From: Spirosoma oryzae
GTDB taxonomy: Bacteria; Bacteroidota; Bacteroidia; Cytophagales; Spirosomataceae
Reading direction: 5' to 3'
Assembly: GCF_003002825.1 (NCBI RefSeq)
Contig: NZ_PVTE01000026.1
Coordinates: forward strand, 1-64,000
Length of the DNA stretch: 64,000 nt
In this document: positions 17,187 through 26,114 of the stretch, piece by piece
Position numbering within the stretch: position 1 is the first letter of the stretch
How the letters are laid out: each line of letters begins with the position of its first letter
Program-made: the position numbers and the translations under genes
The notes under the pieces: model-generated
Databases searched by the model: none
Told to the model about the DNA's origin: nothing
Seen by the model: only the letters and a program-made list of their open reading frames with translations

Positions 17187-17284
17187 GTTTACGGTTTTCA
17201 GTTTACGGTTTTCGGTTTACGATCGAGTGGTGCATTATTGACCTGCATCAGCCTACCGTACGCTGAAAACCGTAAACCGTAAAC
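17187..17284. repeat. Inverted array of heptamers between atpA and atpG
   Basis: The left arm is a run of 7-base units of the form GTTTACG/GTTTTCR (from 17187); the right arm (17263-17284) is its complement. GTTTACGGTTTTCAG at 17187-17201 pairs perfectly with 17263-17277. The loop is about 60 bases. The element lies inside an operon gap, so it is transcribed and could form a long hairpin in the mRNA. Confidence 0.7.
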
Positions 17285-17290
17285 TACTTT

Positions 17291-18865
17291 TTAGTATTGA
17301 GCTGAAAGTTCGGCGGCTACTTTCTTCAATGTAGCAGTAGCTTCGTCGGTTAGTTTACCGGCGCGCAGGTCGTCAAGAACTTTCGGGTACTGGGCGCTCA
17401 ACACCATCGCAAACTCGCTTTCGAAGGCTTTCACCTTGTTGACGGGTACCTTGTCGAGCAGACCGTTGGTCGATGCGTAGATGATAGCCACCTGCTGTTC
17501 AACCGATACCGGCGAGTACTGTGGCTGCTTCAGCATTTCCTGGTTACGACGGCCCCGCTCAATGGTCAGCTTAGTCGATGCGTCGAGGTCAGAACCGAAT
17601 TTCGCGAAGGCTTCCAGTTCGCGGAACTGAGCCTGGTCCAGCTTCAGCGTACCGGCCACCTTCTTCATCGACTTGATCTGTGCATTACCACCTACCCGCG
17701 ATACCGAGATACCTACGTTGATGGCCGGACGAATACCTGAGTTGAACAGGTTCGACTCCAGGAAGATCTGACCGTCGGTGATCGAGATTACGTTCGTCGG
17801 GATGTAAGCCGATACGTCACCCGCCTGTGTTTCGATGATCGGCAACGCGGTCAGCGAACCACCGCCTTTTACCCGACCTTTCAGGCTCGGTGGCAGATCG
17901 TTCATGCTGGCTGCGATATCGTCGTTGGCGGTCACTTTAGCGGCCCGCTCCAGCAGACGGCTGTGCAGGTAGAATACGTCACCGGGATACGCTTCGCGTC
18001 CTGGTGGGCGACGCAGCAGCAGCGATACTTCACGGTAGGCAACAGCCTGTTTCGACAGATCGTCATAAACGACCAGGGCCGGACGACCCGTGTCGCGGAA
18101 GAACTCACCGATGGCAGCACCCGTAAACGGCGCAAAGAACTGCATCGGCGAAGGATCAGATGCGTTAGCCGCTACGATTACGGTGTAATCCATGGCACCG
18201 GCTTTGCGGAGCGTAGCTTCCACCTGTTTAACCGTCGATGCTTTCTGACCGCAGGCTACGTAGATACAGTATACCGGTTGCCCTTTGTCGAAAAACTCTT
18301 TCTGGTTGATGATCGTATCGATGGCGACAGCAGTCTTACCCGTCTGACGGTCACCGATGATCAGTTCGCGCTGACCCCGACCAACCGGGATCATGGCGTC
18401 GATTGCTTTGATACCCGTTTGCAGCGGCTCGGTTACAGGCTGACGGAAGATAACGCCGGGGGCTTTACGTTCCAGCGGCATCTGATACAGCTCGCCCTGA
18501 ATCGGGCCCATGCCATCGATGGGCTGACCCAGCGTGTTGACAACCCGGCCCAGAATACCATCGCCTACGTTGACGTAAGCAATCTGATCGGTACGCTTTA
18601 CGGTGTCACCCTCTTTGACTTCCGAATAATCGCCGAGCAATACGGCTCCGACGTTATCTTCTTCGAGGTTGAGGGCCATTGCCTGCAACCCATTGTCGAA
18701 AGAAAGCAATTCTCCGGCCTGCACCTTCGAGAGGCCGTAGATACGCGCTACGCCGTCGCCGATTTGCAGCACCGTACCGACTTCTTCGAGTTCAGCTTCG
18801 GTTTGTGTTCCGGCCAGTTGCTGGCGCAGGATAGCTGATATCTCGTCGGGTCTTACGGATTCCAT
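17291..18865 (-). CDS. atpA: ATP synthase F1 subunit alpha
   Basis: 524 residues. Clear features are the N-terminal [14 protein letters not shown], the P-loop [13 protein letters not shown], the alpha signature [14 protein letters not shown] and the conserved arginine-finger region. It forms the non-catalytic nucleotide-binding subunits of the F1 head at the cytoplasmic face of the inner membrane. It is the first gene of an atpA-atpG unit. A good -7 element lies 40-47 bases upstream on the minus strand. In many genomes alpha is preceded by delta; here the gene upstream is a divergent FKBP isomerase, so this is a split F1 locus. Confidence 0.98.
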   Translation of the reverse strand: MESVRPDEISAILRQQLAGTQTEAELEEVGTVLQIGDGVARIYGLSKVQAGELLSFDNGLQAMALNLEEDNVGAVLLGDYSEVKEGDTVKRTDQIAYVNVGDGILGRVVNTLGQPIDGMGPIQGELYQMPLERKAPGVIFRQPVTEPLQTGIKAIDAMIPVGRGQRELIIGDRQTGKTAVAIDTIINQKEFFDKGQPVYCIYVACGQKASTVKQVEATLRKAGAMDYTVIVAANASDPSPMQFFAPFTGAAIGEFFRDTGRPALVVYDDLSKQAVAYREVSLLLRRPPGREAYPGDVFYLHSRLLERAAKVTANDDIAASMNDLPPSLKGRVKGGGSLTALPIIETQAGDVSAYIPTNVISITDGQIFLESNLFNSGIRPAINVGISVSRVGGNAQIKSMKKVAGTLKLDQAQFRELEAFAKFGSDLDASTKLTIERGRRNQEMLKQPQYSPVSVEQQVAIIYASTNGLLDKVPVNKVKAFESEFAMVLSAQYPKVLDDLRAGKLTDEATATLKKVAAELSAQY

Positions 18866-18904
18866 ATATGATTATGAAGAGATTAAACGATTGATTTTAG
18901 GCCG

Positions 18905-18912
18905 CAAAGGTA
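18905..18912 (-). promoter_or_regulatory. Probable -7 element of atpA
   Basis: Minus-strand TACCTTTG matches the Bacteroidota -7 consensus TAnnTTTG and lies 40 bases before the atpA ATG. A clear TTG -33 element is not found at the usual spacing, only a T-rich run. The rest of 18866-19211 (346 bases) holds this and the divergent promoter at 19094-19121, but no gene. Confidence 0.5.
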
Positions 18913-19093
18913 AGGGTAAAAACTTGATAAAACTACGATGATCTGCTGTAATCAGTGCTGAATGTTAGACTTTTCCGGGATAATGTAGCCAATGGTAACG
19001 TTATGATAAAGTAAGCCGGCCGAGACAGGATTTAAAGGACAAGTGCAACGGAATAGGGCCGATGTGCTTGGAATAAAGGTCTGATATGTTAAA

Positions 19094-19121
19094 TTGACTT
19101 AAAACTGGCTGAATATTTTTG
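19094..19121 (+). promoter_or_regulatory. Probable promoter of the FKBP isomerase gene
   Basis: TTG (19094-19096), 17 bases, TATTTTTG (19114-19121). This matches the Bacteroidota primary-sigma pattern although the spacer is at the short end. The implied start of transcription is about 80 bases before ATG 19212. Confidence 0.5.
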
Positions 19122-19211
19122 CAAAAAGCGGGAATGCCAAACTTTTCGTTTGGTACTGTACGTTTTGTTTTTAGTGTCCATTTACTGTTTAGATCTCGTT
19201 TATTCGTTCAC

Positions 19212-19985
19212 ATGAAGTTCAACGCATGGTTGCTGGCTGGTATGACGTCGGCTGTTGTTATCGCCGGTCCGGCAAACGCCCAAACCAAGAAACCTACTCC
19301 TAAAAAGCCGGCTACGGCTAAACCTGCTTCGTCGGCGGCAACGGCTTCGGCTGGTGCTGACCTGAAAACATCGCAGGATTCGATTAGCTATAGTATTGGT
19401 CTGTTTATGGCGCAAAACCTGAAGCAACAGGGTATGAATGACCTGAATCAGACGCTGCTGACGAAAGGTATACAGGATGCCATGGGTGGTGGCAAGACAC
19501 GCCTGACGCAGGAGCAGGCCGGTACCGTGCTGAATGCGTACGCGCAAAAGCAGTACGCCATCCGCAATGCCGAAGCACAGAAAGCCTCCGCTGGAAACAA
19601 GAAGATCGGAGAAGCATTCATGGCCGAAAACAAAACCAAACCGGGCGTTGTCACCACGGCTAGTGGCCTGCAGTACATCGTTGAAAAAGAAGGGACTGGT
19701 GCGAAACCAACAGCTTCAGATCGGGTTAAAGTACACTATACCGGTAAGCTGCTCGACGGCAAGGTATTCGACAGCTCGGTAGAGCGCGGCACACCCGCCG
19801 AGTTCGGTGTGAGCGAAGTTATTAAAGGCTGGACGGAAGCGCTGCAACTGATGCCGGTCGGTTCCAAATGGAAGTTGTTTATCCCCGCTGAAATCGCGTA
19901 CGGCGATCGTGGGGCTGGTGCCGACATCAAACCCGGCTCGACGCTGGTGTTCGATGTCGAATTGCTCGATATTGTAAAACAATAA
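19212..19985 (+). CDS. Exported FKBP-type peptidyl-prolyl cis-trans isomerase
   Basis: 257 residues from ATG 19212; the frame is open upstream but only this start gives a signal peptide (MKFNAWLLAGMTSAVVIAGP, cleaved after ANAQ). A Lys/Pro/Ala-rich linker leads to an FkpA/Mip-like N-terminal dimerisation helix region (SYSIGLFMAQNLKQQG) and a C-terminal FKBP domain (about 150-257) with VKVHYTGKLLDGKVFDSS, GWTEALQLMPVGSKWKLFIP and AYGDRG, which includes the isomerase pocket residues. It should help fold exported proteins in the periplasm. The next gene is the C-terminal processing protease, another periplasmic quality-control enzyme. Confidence 0.95.
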   Translation: MKFNAWLLAGMTSAVVIAGPANAQTKKPTPKKPATAKPASSAATASAGADLKTSQDSISYSIGLFMAQNLKQQGMNDLNQTLLTKGIQDAMGGGKTRLTQEQAGTVLNAYAQKQYAIRNAEAQKASAGNKKIGEAFMAENKTKPGVVTTASGLQYIVEKEGTGAKPTASDRVKVHYTGKLLDGKVFDSSVERGTPAEFGVSEVIKGWTEALQLMPVGSKWKLFIPAEIAYGDRGAGADIKPGSTLVFDVELLDIVKQ

Positions 19986-20098
19986 AGAGCGAAAGAATGA
20001 AAGAGCGCCAGAGCGATCAGCCGATTCAGGTACTTCGCTCTTTCACCGCAACGGCGGGCCGCTCTTTCGCTCTTTCGCCACTAAACTGGGTAGTGTAG
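19986..20098. repeat. Inverted repeat with short tandem units between the FKBP and CTP genes
   Basis: The left part (from 19986) has repeated GAGCGAAAGAATGAAAGAGCG; the right part (about 20035-20080) has CGCTCTTTCNCCG and CGCTCTTTCGCTCTTTCGCC, complementary to the left. The units are about 7-8 bases. It resembles in layout, not sequence, the elements at 17187-17284 and 52358-52485. Confidence 0.6.
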
Positions 20099-22177
20099 AT
20101 GAAGAAGTATCTGGTGACCCTGGTGCCCGTGCTGATGCTGAGTTTTCAAATGGACTCGCCATCAGACAAAGTCATAACGCGAACTGTGCCGGTAACCTAC
20201 GCTGAAGGTGATCTGAAGCCAACCATTTCGCAGGAAAAAGTAGAAACGCTGGTAGCAAAACTGCTGACGACCTACCACTACCGGAAAGTGCGGCTCAACG
20301 ACTCACTATCGGCGGTTGTGTGGGACAACTACCTGAAAGAGATTGACGGCAGCAAGACCTACCTGTTGGCGTCCGACGTGACTTCGTTCGAGAAGTACCG
20401 CGATCAGATTGATGACGCGCTGGTAAATGGAGACCTGACTGCGGCTTACGATATATATAATGTATTTCGGAAGCGGTTTCAGGAGCGCAGCGCGTTCATC
20501 AAGGAGCAACTGAAAAAGCCGTTCACGTTTACGGCTGACGAAACGTTCAACACTGACCGGGAGAAAGCGAGCTGGCCTAAATCGATTGAGGAACAAAATG
20601 ACCTGTGGCGCAAAATTCTGAAAAATCAGGCGCTCGATCTGAAACTGGGCGGTAATCGTAGCGATAGTGCCGTGAGCGCGCTCATGACACAACGGTATAA
20701 CAACCTCGACAAAGCGATCAACCGGGTTAAGAGCGCCGACGTGTTTCAGATGTATATGAACTCGTTCGCCGAAGCACTCGACCCGCATACCAACTATCTG
20801 TCGCCAAGCAATGCTGATCGCTTCAATCAGGAGATGAGTCAGTCGCTGGAAGGCATTGGTGCCATGTTGCAGGAAGACGGTGATTACATCAAAATCACCA
20901 ACGTATTACCCGGTGGTCCGGCTTTCAAGAGCAATCAGTTGAAAGCGAACGATAAAATCGCTGGCGTTGCACAGGGCGATAACGGCCATATGGTCAACAC
21001 GATGAACTGGCAGGTTGATGAGGTAGTAAAGCTGATCAAAGGTCCAAAAGGAACGGTCGTACGCCTACAGGTTATCTCACCGAATGCCATTGCCGGTGCA
21101 CCGCCGAAGGAAATCCGGTTGGTTCGCGAGAAGATTAAATTGGAAGAACAGCGGGCCAAGAAAGAAGTCATCGACGTCGTTGACAATGGGAAGACGGTCA
21201 AGATTGGCGTTATCAACATTCCGATGTTTTACCGGGATTTTGAAGGTGCCCGTCGACGCGAAGAAGGCTTCAGCAGCACGACGAGCGATGTGAAGAAGTT
21301 TGTCGAAGAACTGAAAGCCGAAAAAGTGCAGGGTATCGTAATCGACCTGCGCGATAATGGGGGCGGTTCGCTAACCGAAGCTATCGATCTGACCGGCTTG
21401 TTTATTCCAAAAGGGCCGGTCGTACAGGTCAAAGAATCGACCGGCGAGACGGAGGTCTACTCAGACAAAGATGGTGGTGCCGTGGTATACGATGGCCCGA
21501 TGGCCGTCCTTGTAAACCGGTTCAGCGCGTCAGCGTCGGAGATTTTCGCGGCCGCTATTCAGGATTACAAACGTGGAATCATCATCGGCGGTCAGACCTA
21601 TGGTAAAGGAACAGTGCAGACGCTGGTTGACTTGAATCAGTGGTTGCCTAAAGAGCCGGAAAAGGTCGGTCAGGTAAAAATGACAATTCAGAAGTTTTAC
21701 CGGATCAACGGGAGCAGCACGCAGCACCGGGGTGTAACGCCCGACGTCGAACTGCCGTCTGCGTTCTCGGCCGAAGAGTACGGAGAAAGTTCGCAGCCAA
21801 GCGCACTGCCCTGGGACCACATCAACTCGACTCGGTACGATGCATCCCAGGCCGTCGACGATAAGATTCTGGCTCGCCTGCGTGCTCGTTTCGATCAGCG
21901 ACTCAAATCCGATGTGGAATTGAAGCAGTTGGCGCAGGATTTGGCCGACTTCAAGAAAGCCAAGGAAAACACGGTTGTGTCATTACTGGAATCGAAACGC
22001 CGGAAAGAGCGGGAAGATGCCGAACGGAAACGGACGGCAGCCGTGAAGGTTTCGCAAATGTCAGCCCCGGCTGATGAAACCGGGACCCCTGCCAAAACGG
22101 AATCGAAAAAGAAGAAAGATACCTACCTCAACGAAGCTGGGCTGGTATTAGCCGATTACATTCTGGCAGCGAAATAA
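20099..22177 (+). CDS. C-terminal processing (tail-specific) protease, S41 family
   Basis: 692 residues with an N-terminal signal-like segment (MKKYLVTLVPVLMLSFQMDS). Order of parts: an N-terminal helical domain of tail-specific proteases, a PDZ domain (about 250-330: LEGIGAMLQEDGDYIKITNVLPGGPA), the S41 catalytic core with IVIDLRDNGGG, the nucleophile Ser in NRFSASASEIF and the Lys in GKGTVQTL, and a charged helical C-terminus (ESKRRKEREDAERKRT). Ser/Lys-dyad proteases of this type cut periplasmic proteins at unstructured C-termini. All catalytic residues are visible. Likely co-transcribed with the FKBP gene; a strong terminator follows. Confidence 0.95.
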   Translation: MKKYLVTLVPVLMLSFQMDSPSDKVITRTVPVTYAEGDLKPTISQEKVETLVAKLLTTYHYRKVRLNDSLSAVVWDNYLKEIDGSKTYLLASDVTSFEKYRDQIDDALVNGDLTAAYDIYNVFRKRFQERSAFIKEQLKKPFTFTADETFNTDREKASWPKSIEEQNDLWRKILKNQALDLKLGGNRSDSAVSALMTQRYNNLDKAINRVKSADVFQMYMNSFAEALDPHTNYLSPSNADRFNQEMSQSLEGIGAMLQEDGDYIKITNVLPGGPAFKSNQLKANDKIAGVAQGDNGHMVNTMNWQVDEVVKLIKGPKGTVVRLQVISPNAIAGAPPKEIRLVREKIKLEEQRAKKEVIDVVDNGKTVKIGVINIPMFYRDFEGARRREEGFSSTTSDVKKFVEELKAEKVQGIVIDLRDNGGGSLTEAIDLTGLFIPKGPVVQVKESTGETEVYSDKDGGAVVYDGPMAVLVNRFSASASEIFAAAIQDYKRGIIIGGQTYGKGTVQTLVDLNQWLPKEPEKVGQVKMTIQKFYRINGSSTQHRGVTPDVELPSAFSAEEYGESSQPSALPWDHINSTRYDASQAVDDKILARLRARFDQRLKSDVELKQLAQDLADFKKAKENTVVSLLESKRRKEREDAERKRTAAVKVSQMSAPADETGTPAKTESKKKKDTYLNEAGLVLADYILAAK

Positions 22178-22198
22178 TAAATCAGTAAGCATCAACGA

Positions 22199-22228
22199 AG
22201 CCCGGCCTCAGCAGGTCGGGCTTTTTTT
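22199..22228 (+). terminator. Rho-independent terminator after the CTP gene
   Basis: AGCCCGGCC (22199-22207) pairs with GGTCGGGCT (22214-22222, one G-T wobble), followed by seven T. A textbook terminator 22 bases after the stop codon. Confidence 0.88.
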
Positions 22229-22234
22229 ACGACT

Positions 22235-22474
22235 ATGTGGTATTTCCTTATTCGGCAGGGCAATGTCTCTTACGAACAATACCGGGCGCTACAGCGGAAA
22301 GCCGCGCTGACCGAAGTTGAACTCTTCAATGACCCTTACGAGAATTGGTACGTGTTAAGCGTGGAGAAAGAGCAATACACCGCCTTCGTCGACCAGTTAG
22401 ACCGGCAAGGCATTGTCTACGACTTGCGCAGCGACCGACCCCTGCGCGATGAGTTGCTGAGCCTCATGCGTTGA
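22235..22474 (+). CDS. Small hypothetical protein (79 residues)
   Basis: The ATG lies immediately after the CTP terminator. The sequence is a mixed alpha/beta pattern with many aromatic residues (MWYFLIRQGNVSYEQYRALQ ... YENWYVLSVEKEQYTAFVDQ) and a hydrophilic end. There is no signal peptide or membrane helix, so it is probably a cytoplasmic protein with a ferredoxin-like beta-alpha-beta pattern (inference from the hydrophobic spacing). No family is recognised. It precedes dnaG by 63 bases, but a -7 element for dnaG lies in between. Confidence 0.65.
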   Translation: MWYFLIRQGNVSYEQYRALQRKAALTEVELFNDPYENWYVLSVEKEQYTAFVDQLDRQGIVYDLRSDRPLRDELLSLMR

Positions 22475-22503
22475 AAACGGGCGTCGTTCTCCGCGTTTCG
22501 ACG

Positions 22504-22511
22504 TATCTTTG
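22504..22511 (+). promoter_or_regulatory. Probable -7 element of dnaG
   Basis: TATCTTTG fits TAnnTTTG and lies 27 bases before the dnaG ATG. No TTG is found 19-21 bases upstream (nearest is 30 bases away), so the promoter may be weak or activator-dependent. Confidence 0.4.
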
Positions 22512-22537
22512 AGTAGCAGCATCAACAAATACCAGTC

Positions 22538-24601
22538 ATGCGGATTCCTGAGGAAACCGTCGAGCGCATTCGGCAGGCCAGTGATATTCTGGAGGTTATT
22601 AACGACTTCGTGTCGCTGAAAAAAAGGGGCAGTAACTACATTGCCTGCTGTCCGTTTCACAACGAGAAAACGCCATCATTCAACGTTAATCCGGTCCGGC
22701 AGATTTACAAATGCTTTGGCTGCGGCAAGGCGGGGGATGCGGTACGCTTCGTAATGGATATCGAAAATATCGGTTACGGGGAAGCGCTACGGTACTTGGC
22801 CAAGAAATACGGTGTCGAGATCGAGGAGCAGGAGCAAACACCGGAAGAACTGCTGCGGCAGAATGAGCGGGAAAGCCTGCTGATTGCGTTGAACTTCGCC
22901 AAGACGTACTTCCAGGAGCTGATGCAGCAGACCGATGAGGGGAAGAGCATTGGCCTGAGTTACTTCCGGGAACGTGGGTTTACTAACCCGACTATCGACG
23001 CCTTTGAACTGGGCTATAGCCTTGATCAGTGGGACGGATTGCTACAAGCCGCCATCAAACGGGGCTACAACCCCGATATGCTGGAGAAGGCGGGGCTCAT
23101 TCTGCGGAAGGAAGCCGATGGGGGCGGGAAAACGAAAACCTTCGATCGCTTCCGGGGGCGGGTCATGTTCCCGATCCATAACGTGTCCGGGCGGGTTATT
23201 GCCTTCGGTGCCCGCATACTCAAGACCGACAAGAACCAGCCGAAATACCTAAACTCGCCAGAGACTACCGTATACCACAAAAGCCAGGTTCTGTACGGCA
23301 TCTACCAGGCTAAGCAGGCAATCCGGCAGGAAGATGTTTGCTTTCTGACGGAAGGGTATACGGACGTTATTTCGCTACATCAGGCGGGTATCAAGAACGT
23401 CGTTGCATCCTCGGGTACGTCGCTAACGACGGAGCAGATACGGCTGGTGGCTCGCTTTACGCCTAACATCACGATCCTGTATGATGGCGACGCTGCCGGT
23501 ATCAAAGCGGCCCTGCGTGGTCTCGACATGGTGCTTGAGGAAGGGCTGAACCTGCGCCTGCTGCTGCTGCCTGATGGGGAAGATCCCGACAGCTACGTGC
23601 ATAAGGTCGGCGCGGAAGCATTCAAAGCGTACATAAAACAGCATTCACAGGACTTCATCGATTTCAAAGCCAGTCGATGGTTAACCGAAGCCGGCGACGA
23701 TCCACTCAAGCGGGCAGAAGGTATATCGGACGTGTGCGCCAGTATCACCCGCATCCCCGATCTGTTGAAACGACAAACCTTGTCGCAGCGGGTTGCGCAG
23801 GTTTTTCATGTCAGTGAACAATCGGTTATCTCGGAGATAAATCGGCTGTTACGCAAACAGCAGGAGCAGGGGCAAAAGGAAGCCGAACGGCAGCAACATC
23901 GGACAGAAGCTACTAATCGGCAGGCTGCTCCGGCACCGCAGCAAGCGGCTACGACCGATGATATCAACGCGTTGCTGAGTAGCCTGAGCGATTCGGACGC
24001 GGACCTGCCAGATATTGTCATACCTGATGCGCCTGCCCGGCCGGCAGCGCAAGCGAAAACGGTACAGACACCTTTAGCACTTCAGGAGGCTGAGTGTATT
24101 CGATTACTGCTGAATCACGGGGCCCGTGAGCTTGAACCGGGTATTACGCTTTGTCAGTACGTATTGAGTGAACTGGATGATATTGACTTTCAAACCTCGC
24201 CGTACAACCTGATCCTGACGCTGTATCGGGAGGCATACGCACAGGGTGACATTCTGCTAGCCGCCGATTTTCTGAATCGGCGCGTCAGTACTGAGCAGGC
24301 CATACAGGAGCAGGCTATCCATATGACCACACCGCGCTATGAGATCAGCGATGGTTGGCAGAAGCACGAGATATTCGTACCATCCGAGGAGGAGATCGGT
24401 ATTCTGGCCGATGCTGCCTATCGGAATATCCTTCGGATCAAGAAAATGCTGGCTGAGCAACGGATGAGTCAGATACAGGCCCAAATGCGCGAGCCAGCTA
24501 ACTCTCCCGATGAAGCAGACCGGTTGATGCTTGAATTTATGGGTATGAAACGAGTGGATATGGAGATCTCACGTTTACTTGGTACCGTCATTTCGGGATA
24601 A
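22538..24601 (+). CDS. dnaG: DNA primase
   Basis: 687 residues. An N-terminal CHC2 zinc-binding domain (CCPFHNEKTPSFNVNP, KCFGCGKAGDAV), the RNA polymerase core, and a TOPRIM domain (FLTEGYTDVISLHQAG, LYDGDAAGIKAALRG) are all present. A Gln/Ala/Pro-rich linker (about residues 445-480) leads to the C-terminal helicase-binding domain. It makes RNA primers for DNA replication in the cytoplasm together with DnaB. Length is somewhat above E. coli DnaG, mainly from the linker. No defect is seen. Confidence 0.97.
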   Translation: MRIPEETVERIRQASDILEVINDFVSLKKRGSNYIACCPFHNEKTPSFNVNPVRQIYKCFGCGKAGDAVRFVMDIENIGYGEALRYLAKKYGVEIEEQEQTPEELLRQNERESLLIALNFAKTYFQELMQQTDEGKSIGLSYFRERGFTNPTIDAFELGYSLDQWDGLLQAAIKRGYNPDMLEKAGLILRKEADGGGKTKTFDRFRGRVMFPIHNVSGRVIAFGARILKTDKNQPKYLNSPETTVYHKSQVLYGIYQAKQAIRQEDVCFLTEGYTDVISLHQAGIKNVVASSGTSLTTEQIRLVARFTPNITILYDGDAAGIKAALRGLDMVLEEGLNLRLLLLPDGEDPDSYVHKVGAEAFKAYIKQHSQDFIDFKASRWLTEAGDDPLKRAEGISDVCASITRIPDLLKRQTLSQRVAQVFHVSEQSVISEINRLLRKQQEQGQKEAERQQHRTEATNRQAAPAPQQAATTDDINALLSSLSDSDADLPDIVIPDAPARPAAQAKTVQTPLALQEAECIRLLLNHGARELEPGITLCQYVLSELDDIDFQTSPYNLILTLYREAYAQGDILLAADFLNRRVSTEQAIQEQAIHMTTPRYEISDGWQKHEIFVPSEEEIGILADAAYRNILRIKKMLAEQRMSQIQAQMREPANSPDEADRLMLEFMGMKRVDMEISRLLGTVISG

Positions 24602-24740
24602 TGCGTAAACAACGAAGTATGTAATAGGCGTGTGATTCAACTCGTCTGTAAACGAAAGAGCCAAGTTTGTCTTTCCAATGACCATACGTAGTAATTTTTC
24701 CGGCTTTCCTGTAGTAATTTTTTACTAGACGCGTACAAAA

Positions 24741-24766
24741 AAGGCTCTTCGATTTCGAAGAGCCTT
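24741..24766 (-). terminator. Rho-independent terminator of the 130-residue gene
   Basis: Perfect 12-bp stem (AAGGCTCTTCGA and its complement, 24741-24752 and 24755-24766) with a minimal loop, followed on the minus strand by TTTTTT. It lies 25 bases after the gene at 24792-25184. Confidence 0.85.
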
Positions 24767-24791
24767 ACCTTTATAGCGGGGAAATTGAACA

Positions 24792-25184
24792 CTATGCTTG
24801 CGCTACGGTCTTAATCATCGAAGCGCCGTTAACCAGTTCTGCGTCGATTTCCTGGTTCAGGTCACTCAGCAGTCTGGCATGAGAGTGAAGCTGACCTGAC
24901 TGTGACGACTGAAATTTACCGATCTTGGGATTGTTCATGTCCATCAGTAACGTCATCAGTACGTCGCTCATGTGCTGACGCAGCGTCATCAACTGCCGTA
25001 GTCGCATACGGGTAGCTGAGTCCTGCCGACGCGAACCACCTCGAAGGGAATTGATAACTTCCGTTAATTTGGCATACCGGTTATGAAATTGCTCTGTCGC
25101 TTCTACCCAATCCAAAATCAAGTTCTGCACTTCTACAGCTGATGCCTCGTAAGTAGCCGATACTGATTGCTCTTGACCTTTCAT
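24792..25184 (-). CDS. All-helical hypothetical protein (130 residues)
   Basis: The sequence looks entirely helical, with amphipathic segments VQNLILDWVEATEQFHNRY and RLRQLMTLRQHMSDVLMTLL and a C-terminal helix rich in Asp/Glu. There is no signal peptide, membrane helix or recognised domain. Real coding status is supported by the strong terminator right after it and by a gene-like composition. It is transcribed divergently from the LuxR-type gene at 25416, and a perfect 28-bp inverted repeat lies between them. A role as a small helical partner or four-helix-bundle protein is possible but unproven. Confidence 0.7.
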   Translation of the reverse strand: MKGQEQSVSATYEASAVEVQNLILDWVEATEQFHNRYAKLTEVINSLRGGSRRQDSATRMRLRQLMTLRQHMSDVLMTLLMDMNNPKIGKFQSSQSGQLHSHARLLSDLNQEIDAELVNGASMIKTVAQA

Positions 25185-25267
25185 ACGATACCTAACTTAA
25201 AATCTCGTTTTTTTTCCGTTGATCAAAAGTATACAGGCGTGCGTAGCGAACGCAAGCGTATACGCAT

Positions 25268-25338
25268 GAAATCACCCTTTTCCTGCGTGAAATCAACGAA
25301 TTGATTTGAGTGATTTCACGCAGGAAAAGGGTGATTTC
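25268..25338. repeat. Perfect 28-bp inverted repeat between divergent genes
   Basis: Arms 25268-25295 and 25311-25338 are exactly complementary (GAAATCACCCTTTTCCTGCG and onward), separated by 15 bases that themselves contain GAATTGATTTGA. Each arm also carries the short repeat GAAATCA at both ends. It is not followed by a T-run. It occupies most of the space between the start codons at 25184 and 25416, so it overlaps both promoters and may be an operator, a folded leader or a small mobile palindrome. Confidence 0.85.
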
Positions 25339-25415
25339 GCACCTTTTGGCTTGTTGATTGCCCATATAGACTAGTAGATTCGATCGTCTGATTCGCGATA
25401 TGCCCACTGAAACCT

Positions 25416-26111
25416 ATGAACTTGTCCATCAAAAATCAGGAGTCTGCTAAAAACTTTGCGATTCGCCGTCGAGACTTCTCCATACTGGTTGCGCAGTCGG
25501 AACTGTTCAATTGTGAGGTCCTGAGTCAGCTGCTGAAAGAGCAGGGGTACAATGTAGTGGGTAGGGCCGTCGAAATGGAAGATACGCTTCAGCAGATTCG
25601 GGTCAAGCGACCACACTGCGTGATACTTGAATCGGAAATATCCGGGCGGCAAAGTTTCGACATCGTAGAAGAACTACGAACGACCAACTACCAGACCAAA
25701 TTTATTCTGTATACAAGCAAACCTGATGCCCGAATGGTGGCAAAGGCAATGCAAATCGGCTTTTTTGGCTTTCTGTATGCCAACGACAGTCTGGACGAGC
25801 TGTACCGCTGTTTTCACACCGTGAGCAGTGGCGGTTGTTACTACAGTAACGGGTTTATGTCTTTACTGAAGGATTACGGGGTAGATATAATCTCCGATGA
25901 GACACGAACCGCGCTAAACCGCCTGACCAATCGTGAACGGGAAGTGCTCCGTATGGTTGCCGATGGGGGGACAACAGACGAAATAGCGGATAATCTGGGG
26001 ATTAGCTATCGTACAGCGATCAATCATAAGGCGCACATCGCTAAAAAACTTGACTTGGAAGGCTGTCGTCAACTGCCCAAATACGGTATTTCTGTCCGGA
26101 AATACCTGTGA
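25416..26111 (+). CDS. LuxR/NarL-type regulator with a degenerate (pseudo-)receiver domain
   Basis: 231 residues: an N-terminal receiver-like domain and a C-terminal LuxR helix-turn-helix (LTNREREVLRMVADGGTTDE, IADNLGISYRTAINHKAHI). The receiver has lost its active site: the usual Asp pair after the first strand reads VAQSE, the phosphoacceptor Asp position is Glu72 (CVILESEISG), and the conserved Lys position is Ala122 (GFLYANDS). Phosphorylation is therefore unlikely, and Glu72 may mimic the active state. It ends three bases before the LytTR gene, with which it is convergent. No kinase partner is adjacent. It probably responds to ligand, protein partner or amount rather than phosphate. Confidence 0.88.
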   Translation: MNLSIKNQESAKNFAIRRRDFSILVAQSELFNCEVLSQLLKEQGYNVVGRAVEMEDTLQQIRVKRPHCVILESEISGRQSFDIVEELRTTNYQTKFILYTSKPDARMVAKAMQIGFFGFLYANDSLDELYRCFHTVSSGGCYYSNGFMSLLKDYGVDIISDETRTALNRLTNREREVLRMVADGGTTDEIADNLGISYRTAINHKAHIAKKLDLEGCRQLPKYGISVRKYL

Positions 26112-26114
26112 GTG

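Noticed and set aside
17963-18838. Long plus-strand ORF (291 codons) opposite atpA
   Set aside because: It is antisense to a strongly conserved gene, has no recognisable protein features, and its codon pattern follows from the complementary strand of atpA.
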